64,000 bases of DNA from Faecalibacterium sp. I3-3-89 (GCF_023347275.1 NZ_CP094468.1:868001-932000), one strand, 5' to 3'; shown: positions 18,379 through 34,350, numbered from the stretch's first letter. Numbers and translations are program-made. The notes: generated by a model not told the origin, from the letters alone.

Positions 18379-18592
18379 AGGGTAAGCGACAGCCTCGGGC
18401 AGGCCATGCCGTCAAGAAGGGGCCCCCGCGAAAGCTTGCGCAGCAAGATTTTGTGGGGAGAAGGAGGTACTACGGAACAGAGTGAGCAACAGCAGCAATG
18501 CTGCTGCGAACGAAGTGGAGTCAGTACCGACGCGGCCTGCTTCCTGAGCCGTGAGAAACCGAAGCCCAAGGCTGTGTTCACGAACAACTAAA
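18321..18592 (+). repeat. 59-bp direct repeat of the crt 3' end around a 154-bp insert
   Basis: Copy one is 18321-18379 and copy two 18534-18592, differing by a single base. The spacer 18380-18533 contains the partly palindromic stretch around GGTACT...AGTACC (about 18467-18528) and a CAGCAGCAATGCTGCTG hairpin. Confidence 0.85.
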
Positions 18593-18599
18593 ACCAACC

Positions 18600-18642
18600 A
18601 CCTCTGCAAAGCCTCCCCGGAAAGGGGAGGCGGCGGAGAGGA
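18600..18642. repeat. Short hairpin repeat related to the AACCTCTC element
   Basis: CCACCTCTGC, an 8-bp stem GCCTCCCC/GGGGAGGC and CGGCGGAGAGG resemble the right half of the dispersed element at 54392-54525 and 62462-62581. It lies just before hbd. Confidence 0.5.
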
Positions 18643-18673
18643 TAAACATTACATAATAAAGGAGAGATTTCCC

Positions 18674-19546
18674 ATGAAGATCGGTGTTATCGGCGCTGGC
18701 ACTATGGGCCAGGGCATTGCAAAGGCATTTGCTCAGGTCGAGGGCAACACTGTTGCACTCTGCGACATCAAGCAGGAGTGGGCTGAGAATGGTCTGGCAA
18801 AGATCAAGAAGGGCTACGACAAGCTGGTGGCTAAGGGCAAGATGACGCAGGAGAAGGTCGACGCTATCGTCGCCGCCATCACCCCGGGCCTGAAGGAAGA
18901 CCTGTGCGCTGACTGCGACCTCATCGTTGAGGCTGCTTTCGAGGATATGAAGGTCAAGCAGACCACTTTCGGCGAGCTGGATAAGATCTGCAAGCCCGAG
19001 TGCATCTTTGCTTCCAACACCTCTTCTCTGTCCATCACCGAGATCGGCAAGGGCCTGTCCCGTCCCATGATCGGTATGCACTTCTTCAACCCCGCTGATC
19101 GCATGAAGCTCATCGAGGTCATCGCTGGCTGCAACACTCCTGCTGAGACCGTCGAGAAGATCAAGGAGATCTCCGTCGCCATCGGCAAGAACCCCGTGCA
19201 GGTCAACGAGGCTGCCGGCTTCGTCGTCAACCGCATCCTGATCCCGATGATCAATGAGGCTGCCTTCATCAAGATGGAGGGCGTCTCCAACATCGCCGGC
19301 ATCGACACCGCCATGAAGCTGGGTGCTAACCACCCGATGGGCCCCCTGGAGCTGGGCGACTTCATTGGTCTGGACATCTGCCTCGCCATCATGGACGTCC
19401 TGTACAAGGAGACCGGCGACAGCAAGTATCGTGCCTGCCCGCTGATCCGCAAGATGGTCCGCGGCGGCAATCTGGGCTGCAAGAGCGGCAAGGGCTTCTA
19501 CGTTTACAACGCAGACCGCACCAAGACCCCGGTGGACGAGCTGTAA
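18674..19546 (+). CDS. hbd: 3-hydroxybutyryl-CoA dehydrogenase
   Basis: 290 residues from ATG 18674, with AAAGGAGAG upstream. It reduces acetoacetyl-CoA to 3-hydroxybutyryl-CoA with NAD(P)H. The N-terminal Rossmann motif GVIGAGTMGQGIA, SNTSSLSI, the catalytic His in GMHFFNPADRMKLIEVI, and the C-terminal dimerisation domain with GPLELGDFIGLD are all typical. Third gene of the butyrate cluster. A wobble-paired hairpin (19561-19589) separates it from bcd. Confidence 0.97.
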   Translation: MKIGVIGAGTMGQGIAKAFAQVEGNTVALCDIKQEWAENGLAKIKKGYDKLVAKGKMTQEKVDAIVAAITPGLKEDLCADCDLIVEAAFEDMKVKQTTFGELDKICKPECIFASNTSSLSITEIGKGLSRPMIGMHFFNPADRMKLIEVIAGCNTPAETVEKIKEISVAIGKNPVQVNEAAGFVVNRILIPMINEAAFIKMEGVSNIAGIDTAMKLGANHPMGPLELGDFIGLDICLAIMDVLYKETGDSKYRACPLIRKMVRGGNLGCKSGKGFYVYNADRTKTPVDEL

Positions 19547-19560
19547 TTTAGTTTGAAATT

Positions 19561-19589
19561 TCTCTCGGTCGCCCTCAAAAAGCGGCCGG
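19561..19589 (+). other. Intercistronic hairpin hbd/bcd
   Basis: A 10-bp stem with two G-U pairs (19561-19570 with 19580-19589) and an A-rich loop. It may tune the ratio of Hbd to Bcd-Etf. Confidence 0.35.
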
Positions 19590-19665
19590 GAGGAATTTGT
19601 TTGCACAGGACAAGCGTGCAGCTGCCCTGTGCTGAAAGAAAAACATCCGTTAGGAGGATATAGCG

Positions 19666-20835
19666 ATGGATTTTACTCTGTCCAAGCAGCAGCAGATGGT
19701 GCAGAAGATGTACCGCGAGTTTGCTGAAAACGAAGTTAAGCCTCTGGCAAAGAAAGTTGATGCCGAAGAGTATTTCCCCAAGGAGACCGTCGAGAAGATG
19801 GGCAAGCTGGGCATGATGGGCATTTACTTCCCCACTTCCGTTGGCGGCGCAGGCGGCGATGTCCTGTCTTACGTCATGGCAGTTGAGGAGCTGAGCAAGG
19901 TCTGCGGCACTACCGGTGTTATCGTTTCCGCACACACCAGCCTGTGCGCAGCCCCCATCTACGAGAACGGCACCCCCGAGCAGAAGGCGAAGTACCTGCC
20001 CAAGCTGTGCAGCGGCGAGTGGCTGGGCGCTTTCGGCCTGACCGAGCCGGGCGCTGGCACCGACGCTCAGGGCCAGCAGACCATCGCAAAGGAAGATGGC
20101 GATTACTGGGTGCTGAACGGCTCCAAGATCTTCATCACCAATGCCGGTTTTGCTGATGTCTTCATCGTCATCGCTGTCACCGACGTCGTGCCCGACAAGA
20201 AGGGCCGTCCCACCAAGCTGTGCTCCGCCTTCATCGTGGAGCGCACCGACCCGGGCTTCTCCGTCGGCAAGGCTGAGGACAAGATGGGCATCCGTGGTTC
20301 TTCCACCTGCGAGCTGATCTTTGAGGACTGCCGCATCCCGAAGGACCGTATGCTGGGCATCCGTGGCAAGGGCTTCCAGCTGGCTATGGCCACTCTGGAC
20401 GGCGGCCGTATCGGCATCGCCTCTCAGGCTCTGGGCATCGCCGAGGGCGCTCTGCAGGAGACTGTCGCTTACGTCAAGGAGCGCAAGCAGTTTGGCCGCA
20501 GCATTTCCGCTTTCCAGAACACCCAGTTCGAGCTGGCTGAGATGAAGGCCCGCATCGAGGCTGCAAAGTATCTGGTCTACGCTGCCGCTCTGAAGAAGCA
20601 GGAAGCAATGAACGGCGCAAAGGTCCGCTACAGCGTCGAGGCTGCTGAGGCTAAGCTGATCGCAGCCCGCACCGCCAGCGATGTCACCCGCCGCTGCCTG
20701 CAGCTGTTCGGTGGCTACGGCTACACCCGTGATTACCCCATCGAGCGCATGATGCGCGATGCCAAGATCACTGAGATCTACGAGGGCACCAGCGAAGTGC
20801 AGATGATGGTCATTTCCGGCGCGCTGCTGAAGTAA
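19666..20835 (+). CDS. bcd: Butyryl-CoA dehydrogenase (acyl-CoA dehydrogenase)
   Basis: 389 residues with the three acyl-CoA dehydrogenase domains in order: an all-alpha N terminus, a middle beta domain (GAFGLTEPGAGTDA, ending in GIRGSSTCEL) and a C-terminal helical domain. The catalytic base is Glu373 in IYEGTSEVQMM. ATG 19666 follows TTAGGAGG. With EtfAB it should form the flavin-bifurcating complex that reduces crotonyl-CoA with NADH while reducing ferredoxin; that coupling is known for the family and inferred here. Confidence 0.96.
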   Translation: MDFTLSKQQQMVQKMYREFAENEVKPLAKKVDAEEYFPKETVEKMGKLGMMGIYFPTSVGGAGGDVLSYVMAVEELSKVCGTTGVIVSAHTSLCAAPIYENGTPEQKAKYLPKLCSGEWLGAFGLTEPGAGTDAQGQQTIAKEDGDYWVLNGSKIFITNAGFADVFIVIAVTDVVPDKKGRPTKLCSAFIVERTDPGFSVGKAEDKMGIRGSSTCELIFEDCRIPKDRMLGIRGKGFQLAMATLDGGRIGIASQALGIAEGALQETVAYVKERKQFGRSISAFQNTQFELAEMKARIEAAKYLVYAAALKKQEAMNGAKVRYSVEAAEAKLIAARTASDVTRRCLQLFGGYGYTRDYPIERMMRDAKITEIYEGTSEVQMMVISGALLK

Positions 20836-20852
20836 GGGAGGCAAGATTTACA

Positions 20853-21647
20853 ATGAAAGCAATCGTTTGTGTAAAGCAGGTTCCTGATACCTCCGGTAAG
20901 GTGGCCGTCAAGGCGGACGGTACTCTGGACCGTGCCTCTATGGCAACCATTACCAACCCCGATGACCTGAACGCTCTGGAGGCCGCCCTGAAGCTGAAGG
21001 ACGAGACCGGCTGTGAAGTCGTCGTCGTCACCATGGGTCCCCCGCCGGCCGAGGGTATGCTGCGTGAGCTGCTGGCCCGCGGCGCTGACAAGGCTGTTCT
21101 GGTGTCCGGCCGCGAGTTCGGCGGTTCTGATACCTTCGCAACCAGCCAGATCCTCGCTGCTGCGGTCAACAAGATCGGTGTCGGCCCCGAGGACGTCGTG
21201 TTCTGCGGCCGTCAGGCAATCGATGGCGATACCGCACAGGTCGGCCCTCAGATCGCTGAGAAGCTGCACCTGCCTCAGGTGACCTATGTTGCAGACATCC
21301 AGAAGGATGGCAACACCCTCACCGTCAAGCGTATGCTGGAAGACGGCTACATGATGGTCAAGGTGCAGACTCCCTGCCTGCTGACCTGCATCAAGGAGCT
21401 GAACCAGCCCCGCTATATGAGCGTCAACGGCATCTTCACCTGCTACGACAAGCCGATGGAAGTGTTCGATTACAATGCACTGAAGGACGATCCGCTGATC
21501 GAGGTCGATACCATCGGTCTGAAGGGTTCTCCGACGAACGTCTTCAAGTCCTTCACTCCTCCGCAGAAGGGCGCAGGCACTATGCTGACTGGCGACGATA
21601 CCGCTGCACAGCTGGCTGGTATCCTGGCCAAGAAGCACCTGATCTGA
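20853..21647 (+). CDS. etfB: Electron transfer flavoprotein beta subunit
   Basis: 264 residues. It starts with MKAIVCVKQVPDT and contains LEAALKLKDETG, VVTMGPPPAE and VFCGRQAIDGDTAQVGPQIAE, the ETF-beta signatures. Partner of EtfA (21669) and Bcd (19666), bound in a bifurcating dehydrogenase complex in butyrate producers. Gap to bcd is 17 bp with GGGAGG as ribosome binding site, so the three genes are cotranscribed. Confidence 0.96.
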   Translation: MKAIVCVKQVPDTSGKVAVKADGTLDRASMATITNPDDLNALEAALKLKDETGCEVVVVTMGPPPAEGMLRELLARGADKAVLVSGREFGGSDTFATSQILAAAVNKIGVGPEDVVFCGRQAIDGDTAQVGPQIAEKLHLPQVTYVADIQKDGNTLTVKRMLEDGYMMVKVQTPCLLTCIKELNQPRYMSVNGIFTCYDKPMEVFDYNALKDDPLIEVDTIGLKGSPTNVFKSFTPPQKGAGTMLTGDDTAAQLAGILAKKHLI

Positions 21648-21668
21648 TGAAAGGAGCATAGGATTACA

Positions 21669-22763
21669 ATGGCTGATTTTAACGAATACAAGGGCGTCTG
21701 GGTCTTCTGCGAGCAGCGCCAGGGCGCACTGATGTCCACTGATTTTGAGCTGGTCAGCGAGGCCCGCAAGCTGGCTGACGAGCTGGGCTGCGAAGTCACC
21801 GGCCTGCTGCTGGGCGACAACGTGGAAGGCATCGCAAAGGAGCTGGGCGGCTATGGCGCTGATAAGGTCCTGGTCTGCGAAAGCCCCCTGCTGAAGGATT
21901 ACACCACTGACGCATACGCTAAGGTCGTCTGCGACATGGTCAACGAGTATAAGCCTGAGGTCCTGCTGATCGGTGCTACCAACATCGGCCGTGACCTTGG
22001 CCCCCGCTGCGCAGCTCGTCTGCACACCGGCCTGACCGCTGATGCGACCCATCTGGACATCGACACTGCAAAGTATGTCGAGTTCCTGAAGGAAAGCTCC
22101 ACCATCGACCTGTCCAAGCAGAAGTTCGATTATGAGGATCGCAACCTGAAGATGACCCGTCCCGCATTCGGCGGCCATCTGATGGCTACCATTATCTGCC
22201 CCCGCTTCCGTCCCCAGATGTCCACTGTCCGTCCCGGCGTCATGAAGAAGGCTCCCTTCGATCAGGCCAAGGCAGATGCCTGCCAGATCGTGAAGCCCGC
22301 ATTCAGCCTGACTGCTGACGATGTGAAGACCGAGGTCCTGAGCGTTGAGAAGGCAGCTGAGAAGCTGGTCGATCTCATCGGCGCAGACGTCATCGTCTCT
22401 GTGGGCCGTGGCATCAGCAAGGACGTCAACAAGGGCATTGAGCTGGCTGAGCAGCTGGCTGCAGCTCTGGGCGGCGGCGTTGTCGGCGCATCCCGTGCCG
22501 TCACCGACGCAGGCTGGATGACCGCTGACCATCAGGTGGGTCAGACCGGTAAGACCGTCCACCCCAAGATCTATGTGGCTCTTGGCATCTCCGGCGCGAT
22601 CCAGCACACCGCAGGTATGCAGGATTCCGAGTGCATCATCGCCGTCAACAAGAACGAGTCCGCCCCCATCTTCGGCGTGGCTGACTACGGCATCGTTGGC
22701 GACCTGTTCAAGGTCGTTCCCGAACTCATCAAGCAGATCGAGGCAGCAAAGGCTGCTCAGTGA
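21669..22763 (+). CDS. etfA: Electron transfer flavoprotein alpha subunit
   Basis: 364 residues. The N-terminal domain resembles EtfB; the C-terminal FAD domain has VSVGRGI, GASRAVTDAGWM and GQTGKTVHPKIYVALGISGA, followed by HTAGMQDSE and IAVNKNESAPIF. These bind the alpha-FAD that passes electrons to Bcd. It is the last gene of the cluster and is followed by a strong terminator. Confidence 0.96.
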   Translation: MADFNEYKGVWVFCEQRQGALMSTDFELVSEARKLADELGCEVTGLLLGDNVEGIAKELGGYGADKVLVCESPLLKDYTTDAYAKVVCDMVNEYKPEVLLIGATNIGRDLGPRCAARLHTGLTADATHLDIDTAKYVEFLKESSTIDLSKQKFDYEDRNLKMTRPAFGGHLMATIICPRFRPQMSTVRPGVMKKAPFDQAKADACQIVKPAFSLTADDVKTEVLSVEKAAEKLVDLIGADVIVSVGRGISKDVNKGIELAEQLAAALGGGVVGASRAVTDAGWMTADHQVGQTGKTVHPKIYVALGISGAIQHTAGMQDSECIIAVNKNESAPIFGVADYGIVGDLFKVVPELIKQIEAAKAAQ

Positions 22764-22784
22764 TCGGCTGAGAAATAGGTTTCT

Positions 22785-22817
22785 GGAGGGCAGCTCGAAA
22801 GGGCTGCCCTCCTTTTT
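22785..22817 (+). terminator. Terminator of the butyrate operon
   Basis: A 10-bp GC-rich stem (22785-22794 with 22803-22812) followed by five T. Confidence 0.92.
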
Positions 22818-22858
22818 GTGTTACAGCCAGAAAATAATAAAAATTCTAAAATTTACCA

Positions 22859-22887
22859 TTGACAGAGCTAAGGGAGTATGGTATATT
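22859..22887 (+). promoter_or_regulatory. Promoter upstream of the riboswitch
   Basis: TTGACA (22859-22864), a 17-bp spacer ending TATGG, and TATATT (22882-22887): a near-consensus promoter with the Gram-positive TRTG element. Confidence 0.8.
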
Positions 22888-22973
22888 ATTGCCAGAGAGA
22901 TGAAGGCGCGTGAGCGCTGGAAAATCAGTTAAATCTGATCGACTCAAAAAAGAGTTTGCGAATAGAATATTTA

Positions 22974-23040
22974 GCAAAATAGTTGAAAAGCTATGACGCA
23001 AAGCTAAAGGGCCTGTAAAATGGTAGCCAGTTGCATTTTG
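22974..23040 (+). ncRNA. Probable cyclic di-GMP-I (GEMM-I) riboswitch aptamer
   Basis: A closing stem CAAAAT/ATTTTG (22975-22980 with 23035-23040) encloses a hairpin with a GAAA tetraloop (22979-22994), the conserved GACGCAAAGC (22995-23004), GGGCC and TGGTAGCCAGTTGC. This order matches the GEMM-I consensus. No gene follows before the rRNA operon. Confidence 0.7.
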
Positions 23041-23088
23041 AGGAATTGCCTTTACTTTGTCTATGAGTATTGTGGTTCCTCTTTTTTT
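23040..23088 (+). terminator. Expression-platform terminator after the riboswitch
   Basis: GAGGAATT pairs with GGTTCCTC (23074-23081), then seven T. The left arm begins right after the closing stem of the aptamer. Confidence 0.7.
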
Positions 23089-23128
23089 AGTCGCCGGAAC
23101 AGATTTGAGTGATGATGTCTTTCGAAAG

Positions 23129-23172
23129 TCCCCCGATAGACGAGCAGGAAACGTCTCTTGGGGGATTTTTTT
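23129..23172 (+). terminator. Second terminator before the rRNA promoters
   Basis: TCCCCC (23129-23134) pairs with GGGGGA (23160-23165), an inner AGACG pairs with CGTCT, and seven T follow. It isolates the rRNA operon from upstream transcription. Confidence 0.8.
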
Positions 23173-23299
23173 ATGCCCTTTTGCGTCCTGCGGCTGCGAT
23201 ACCTATATAAAGATGGTATGGTTTTGCGTCTGAAAATACAAGGAGATGAAGCCGATTTCAGTCAGCGCGAAAAAACTTGAAAAAAGAAGCAAAAAAGTG

Positions 23300-23328
23300 T
23301 TGACATCCGGGCGGTGATGTGGTATTAT
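23300..23328 (+). promoter_or_regulatory. rRNA promoter P1
   Basis: Consensus TTGACA (23300-23305), a 17-bp spacer ending TGTGG, and TATTAT (23323-23328). Confidence 0.85.
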
Positions 23329-23488
23329 ACTTGAGCGCCAAGCGCTGAGACAAAAGAATGACTTCCGAGTCTCAGCTAGAAGTAAAGCGAAAAGAACCAA
23401 TAGACGCGAGAAAGTCCGGCAGGAATGCGAGAGGCTTTCGAGATGCTCCAAGTTCGGTAAGAAACGAAAAACTTCGAAAAAATAAAGC

Positions 23489-23517
23489 TTGACAAAAAAC
23501 CGCTTCTGTGGTAAAAT
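23489..23517 (+). promoter_or_regulatory. rRNA promoter P2
   Basis: Consensus TTGACA (23489-23494), a 17-bp spacer ending TGTGG, and TAAAAT (23512-23517). Tandem promoters with matching spacers are typical of rRNA operons. Confidence 0.85.
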
Positions 23518-23713
23518 AATCAAGTCGTCAGCCGCTTGGCTGAGGCGCTACAGGACCTTGAAAATTGAACAATATCGAAAAACTTGTAACGGAACCTATT
23601 TTCGTGTTGGAAAAACACGTTAAACAATTCCAAACAAAGTAATTCACACAGGACGCAAGCGATTGCGTGCTGAGCGAAGAGAGATTTAACACTTTTTAAG
23701 TGATAAATATCAT

Positions 23714-28331
<4,618 letters not shown>

Positions 28332-28455
28332 AATTCGCTTGAGACTCTTAGAGTCAACGAAAAAATGTAAGCAGTGATTATTCAGTTTTGAAGGCACGTC
28401 CTTCTAGAAATACTAGACAAAGTAAGTCAGAAATGATATACTTAGCTAGTCATAT

Positions 28456-28573
28456 GGTCGGTGACGATGACGGTGAGGTTCCACCTGTTCCCATTCCGAA
28501 CACAGCAGTTAAGCTCACTCGTGCCCAAGATAGTTAGCTGGAAACGGCTTGTGAAAATAGGTAGTCGCCGACT
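28456..28573 (+). rRNA. rrf: 5S ribosomal RNA
   Basis: About 118 nt with CCATTCCGAACACAGCAGTTAAG and terminal stem GTCGGTGAC/GTCGCCGAC. It completes a 16S-23S-5S operon. Confidence 0.95.
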
Positions 28574-28581
28574 TGAATATG

Positions 28582-28614
28582 CCGCTCTGAGGGTTCTCAG
28601 GGCGGTTTTCTTTT
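28582..28614 (+). terminator. rRNA operon terminator
   Basis: A 10-bp stem (28582-28591 with 28596-28605, one wobble) followed by TTTTCTTTT. Confidence 0.9.
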
Positions 28615-28881
28615 ACTCAGAAAAGAAGGTGGCTAGTGCGCCATGCGGTGCGCGGCGCGACAGACCTCGTCTGCTATTATATCGAAAAAGGCTGATCCCA
28701 TGCTGCGGCTGGATAGAGCGAAGGAATTTACAGAAAATTCATTCAATAACCGGCTAAAATTCACGGTCGGGTTTGACGGGATGCCGCTTTTGGTGTATCA
28801 TATATCTGTATGTGAATATTCGTTTTGAGGCTGAAAAAAGCCCGGACGTTTGCTATTTTAAAGAATCATGAGGTGTGACCA
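28615..28881 (+). other. Gap between rRNA operon and secA
   Basis: No gene is supported. A 61-codon frame (28643-28828) has no ribosome binding site. A possible extended -10 promoter for secA, TGC-TATTTT (28854-28859), lies close to its start. Confidence 0.4.
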
Positions 28882-31719
<2,838 letters not shown>

Positions 31720-31735
31720 ATAAGACCATAGCAAG

Positions 31736-31763
31736 AAAGCTCTCCCTCGGGAGAGCTTTTTCT
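31736..31763 (+). terminator. secA terminator
   Basis: Stem 31737-31746 with 31749-31758, tight loop, then TTTT. The amidohydrolase ribosome binding site starts only 15 bp later, so some read-through may feed that gene. Confidence 0.8.
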
Positions 31764-31784
31764 GAATCAAAAACAAAGGAGCGG

Positions 31785-33011
31785 ATGAGTATGAATATCA
31801 CACCGGAAGAGCTTCTGAAGGAGTCCCGCACGCTGGAACCGCAGCTGCAACAGTGGCGGCGGACGCTCCATCGTCACCCGGAGGTGGGCTTCGACCTGAC
31901 CCAGACAAAGGCGCTGGTCAAGACGGCACTGACGGAGATGGGCTATGAGCCGAAGGACTGCGGCAGGGCCGGAGTTCTCGCGCTGGCGGGCGGAAAGAAG
32001 CCCGGCAGGACCATCCTGCTGCGTGCCGATATGGACGCGCTGCCCATCCCCGAGGAGTCGGGCGAGGAGTTTTGCTCGGAAGTGCCCGGCAAGATGCACG
32101 GCTGCGGCCACGATATGCACACGGCCATGCTGCTGGGTGCGGCAAAGCTGCTCAAGGCCCACGAGGACGAGCTGGAAGGTACGGTCAAGCTGGAATTCCA
32201 GCCCGCCGAGGAAATCTTCCAAGGTTCGCCGGATATGCTGGCCAACGGCCTGCTGGAGGACCCCCATGTGGACGCAGCGGTCATGTTCCACGTGCTGGCC
32301 GGGATGCCGCTGCCGACGGGCACGGTGCTGGTGCCGGGCGGCGGTATCACCATGGCCAGCTGTGAGCAGTACCACATCGTGGTCAGGGGCAAGGGCGGCC
32401 ACGGCTCGACGCCGGAAAACTGCATCGACCCCATTACAGCTGCAGCCCACATCCACATCGCGTTGCAGGAGATCAACAGCCGCGAGCTGAAGCCCGGCGA
32501 CGTCGGGGTGCTGACCACCGGCCGCTTCGAGGCGGGTGCAGCCTCCAATGTCATCCCGGATGTGGCCCAGATGTGGGGCACCATCCGCACCACCGACCCG
32601 GAAAACAAGGTGGGCGAACAGATCCGCACCCGGATGACCGAGATCGCGCAGGGTGTGGCGGCGGCATTCCGCTGCACGGCGGAGGTGTCCTTCGCCGACT
32701 TCTGCCCCTGCATGGTGGTGGACAAGGCCCTCGCCGGAAACGCGATGGCCTATATGACCGAGCTGCTGGGCCGGGGCGCAATGGATATGACCGCCCTCAC
32801 CGGCGGCAAGCCCGGCGGCGGCAGCGAGGACTTTGCCTTCGTGAGCCACGAGGTGCCTACGGTGAGTATGTTCATCGCCGCAGGCAGCCCGGAACAGGGG
32901 TACTGCTACGGCCAGCATCACCCCAAGGTGAAGTTCGATGACAGCATCCTCTACGAAGGCTCTGCGGCCTTTTGCTGGTTCGCTCTGCGCTGGCTGAAGG
33001 ATAAGTCCTGA
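31785..33011 (+). CDS. M20-family metallo-amidohydrolase
   Basis: 408 residues from ATG 31785, with AAAGGAG upstream. The M20D signature is clear: LLRADMDALPI, GKMHGCGHDMHTAMLLGAA with metal-binding Cys and His, EFQPAEE, a central dimerisation domain with GKGGHGSTPEN, and C-terminal GGGSEDFAF and GQHHPKVKFD. Members remove acyl groups from amino acids (hippurate, N-acetyl-diaminopimelate, indole-3-acetyl-amino acids). The exact substrate cannot be told from sequence. It probably shares transcription with secA only by read-through. Confidence 0.92.
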   Translation: MSMNITPEELLKESRTLEPQLQQWRRTLHRHPEVGFDLTQTKALVKTALTEMGYEPKDCGRAGVLALAGGKKPGRTILLRADMDALPIPEESGEEFCSEVPGKMHGCGHDMHTAMLLGAAKLLKAHEDELEGTVKLEFQPAEEIFQGSPDMLANGLLEDPHVDAAVMFHVLAGMPLPTGTVLVPGGGITMASCEQYHIVVRGKGGHGSTPENCIDPITAAAHIHIALQEINSRELKPGDVGVLTTGRFEAGAASNVIPDVAQMWGTIRTTDPENKVGEQIRTRMTEIAQGVAAAFRCTAEVSFADFCPCMVVDKALAGNAMAYMTELLGRGAMDMTALTGGKPGGGSEDFAFVSHEVPTVSMFIAAGSPEQGYCYGQHHPKVKFDDSILYEGSAAFCWFALRWLKDKS

Positions 33012-33018
33012 TACGAAG

Positions 33019-33058
33019 AGAAAGCCCTCTCAGCGCCGCTGAGAGGGCTTTCTTTGTT
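33019..33058. terminator. Terminator after the amidohydrolase
   Basis: A 16-bp perfect stem (33019-33034 with 33038-33053) and TTTGTTT. It also ends any minus-strand transcript coming from 33164. Confidence 0.9.
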
Positions 33059-33325
33059 TCAATCGTTCTTTACGGCGATGAGCACGCGGATCTTTTTGCC
33101 CGCTGCGCAGCCGAGATCATCGTAGTGTATGATTCCTTTCCTGTGCTGCTTTGGTATCAGTATAGCAGATTTTTTCTGCTTTGGGGACAGCTTATCACAT
33201 ACTTCTTGGGATTTGGGGGATAAAATCCTAAGGAATTCTTAAGAATAAGGCGGATCCCCCTCTTGCGGAGCAGGGTAGAAACGTGTATCCTTATAAAAGA
33301 ACGATCAGGAAGTGAGGGTATCCCT
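33059..33325. other. Intergenic region with a plus-strand promoter and a minus-strand mini-unit
   Basis: Plus strand: TTGCGG (33263-33268) - 17 bp - TATCCT (33286-33291) toward the dehydrogenase. Minus strand: TATACT (33159-33164), AGGAAAGGA (33134-33142), then a frame of 23 codons ending at 33059 with no standard start codon. A GGGGGAT/ATCCCCC inverted repeat spans 33215-33260. Confidence 0.4.
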
Positions 33326-34333
33326 ATGCATAAAAAAGTTTTGGTCTGTCTGCCCCTGAACGACGCCCACCGCGCCGCGCTGGAGGCCTCCGTGCCGGAG
33401 TTTGAATTCCGCTTCAATGCGCTGGACGATGTCCACGCCGAGGACGTGCTCTGGGCCGATGTGGTGCTGGGCAACGCCCCGGTGTCGATGATCTCTCAGA
33501 ACAAGCACATGGAGTGGTTCCAGTCCAACTCCGCCGGCCCGGACCCCTACCTGAAGCCCGGCGTCCTGCCCGAGGACTGCGTAGTGACCAACGCCACCGG
33601 CGCATATGGTCTGGCCATCAGCGAGTGGATGCTGGCCATGTGGCTTGGCATCCAGAAGGATATGTTCCTCTACCGCGACCGCCAGAACCAGCGCAGGTGG
33701 GACCCCATCGACCGCCCTGTGAGGGGCATCACCGGGGCGCGGGTGCTCTGCGTCGGCATGGGCGACATCGGCTCCAACTTCGCCCGCCGCGCTCATATGC
33801 TGGGCGCTGAGGTGGTGGGCGTCCGCCGCACCGTCCACCCCGACACCCCCTGCCCGGACTACTGCCTGCGGGTGGTGGCCCAGAGCCAGCTGGATGAGGA
33901 GCTGCCCGAAGCCGACCTTATCGCCATGAGCCTGCCCGGCACCGAGGAGACCTACCATATGTTCGACGCTGGGCGCTTTGCCCGCTGCAAGGATGGGGCC
34001 ATCCTCCTCAACGTGGGCCGCGGCACCACCGTGGACAGCGACGCCCTTGTGGACGCCCTGCGCAGCGACAAGATCTTCGGCGCGGGCCTCGACGTCACCG
34101 ACCCCGAGCCGCTGCCCGCCGACCACCCGCTGTGGGGCGAGCCGGGGGCCATCATCACCCCCCACAACTCCGGCAAGTTCAGCCTGCCCAAGACGCTGGA
34201 CAACATCGTGGACATCTTCGTCCACAACCTCAAGCGCTACGCCGAGGGCCTGCCGCTGGACAATCAGGTCAGCCGCACCACCCGCTATGCCGCCGACCAG
34301 AACGGCGGCCACCGCCTGCTGAGCACCCTGTAA
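33326..34333 (+). CDS. D-isomer-specific 2-hydroxyacid dehydrogenase
   Basis: 335 residues from ATG 33326 (GTGAGGG upstream). It has the two-domain fold of the family: NAD-binding motif GMGDIGSNFARRA (near 155), substrate Arg in LNVGRGTTVD, the Glu region DVTDPEPLPADHPLW and the catalytic His in IITPHNSG. It oxidises or reduces a 2-hydroxyacid with NAD(P)H; the substrate (glyoxylate, hydroxypyruvate or another) cannot be named. Monocistronic, between strong terminators. Confidence 0.92.
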   Translation: MHKKVLVCLPLNDAHRAALEASVPEFEFRFNALDDVHAEDVLWADVVLGNAPVSMISQNKHMEWFQSNSAGPDPYLKPGVLPEDCVVTNATGAYGLAISEWMLAMWLGIQKDMFLYRDRQNQRRWDPIDRPVRGITGARVLCVGMGDIGSNFARRAHMLGAEVVGVRRTVHPDTPCPDYCLRVVAQSQLDEELPEADLIAMSLPGTEETYHMFDAGRFARCKDGAILLNVGRGTTVDSDALVDALRSDKIFGAGLDVTDPEPLPADHPLWGEPGAIITPHNSGKFSLPKTLDNIVDIFVHNLKRYAEGLPLDNQVSRTTRYAADQNGGHRLLSTL

Positions 34334-34350
34334 AACGCGATAACGATGAA

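Noticed and set aside
18406..18591. 60-codon plus-strand frame ending in the duplicated crt tail
   Set aside because: The start has no ribosome binding site and only the repeated tail resembles protein; treated as repeat, not gene.
23257..23330. Short frame with AAGGAG just before rRNA promoter P1
   Set aside because: The ribosome binding site touches the ATG and the frame runs into the promoter; chance match.
28643..28828. 61-codon frame between the 5S terminator and secA
   Set aside because: No ribosome binding site, no recognised pattern; follows an rRNA terminator directly.
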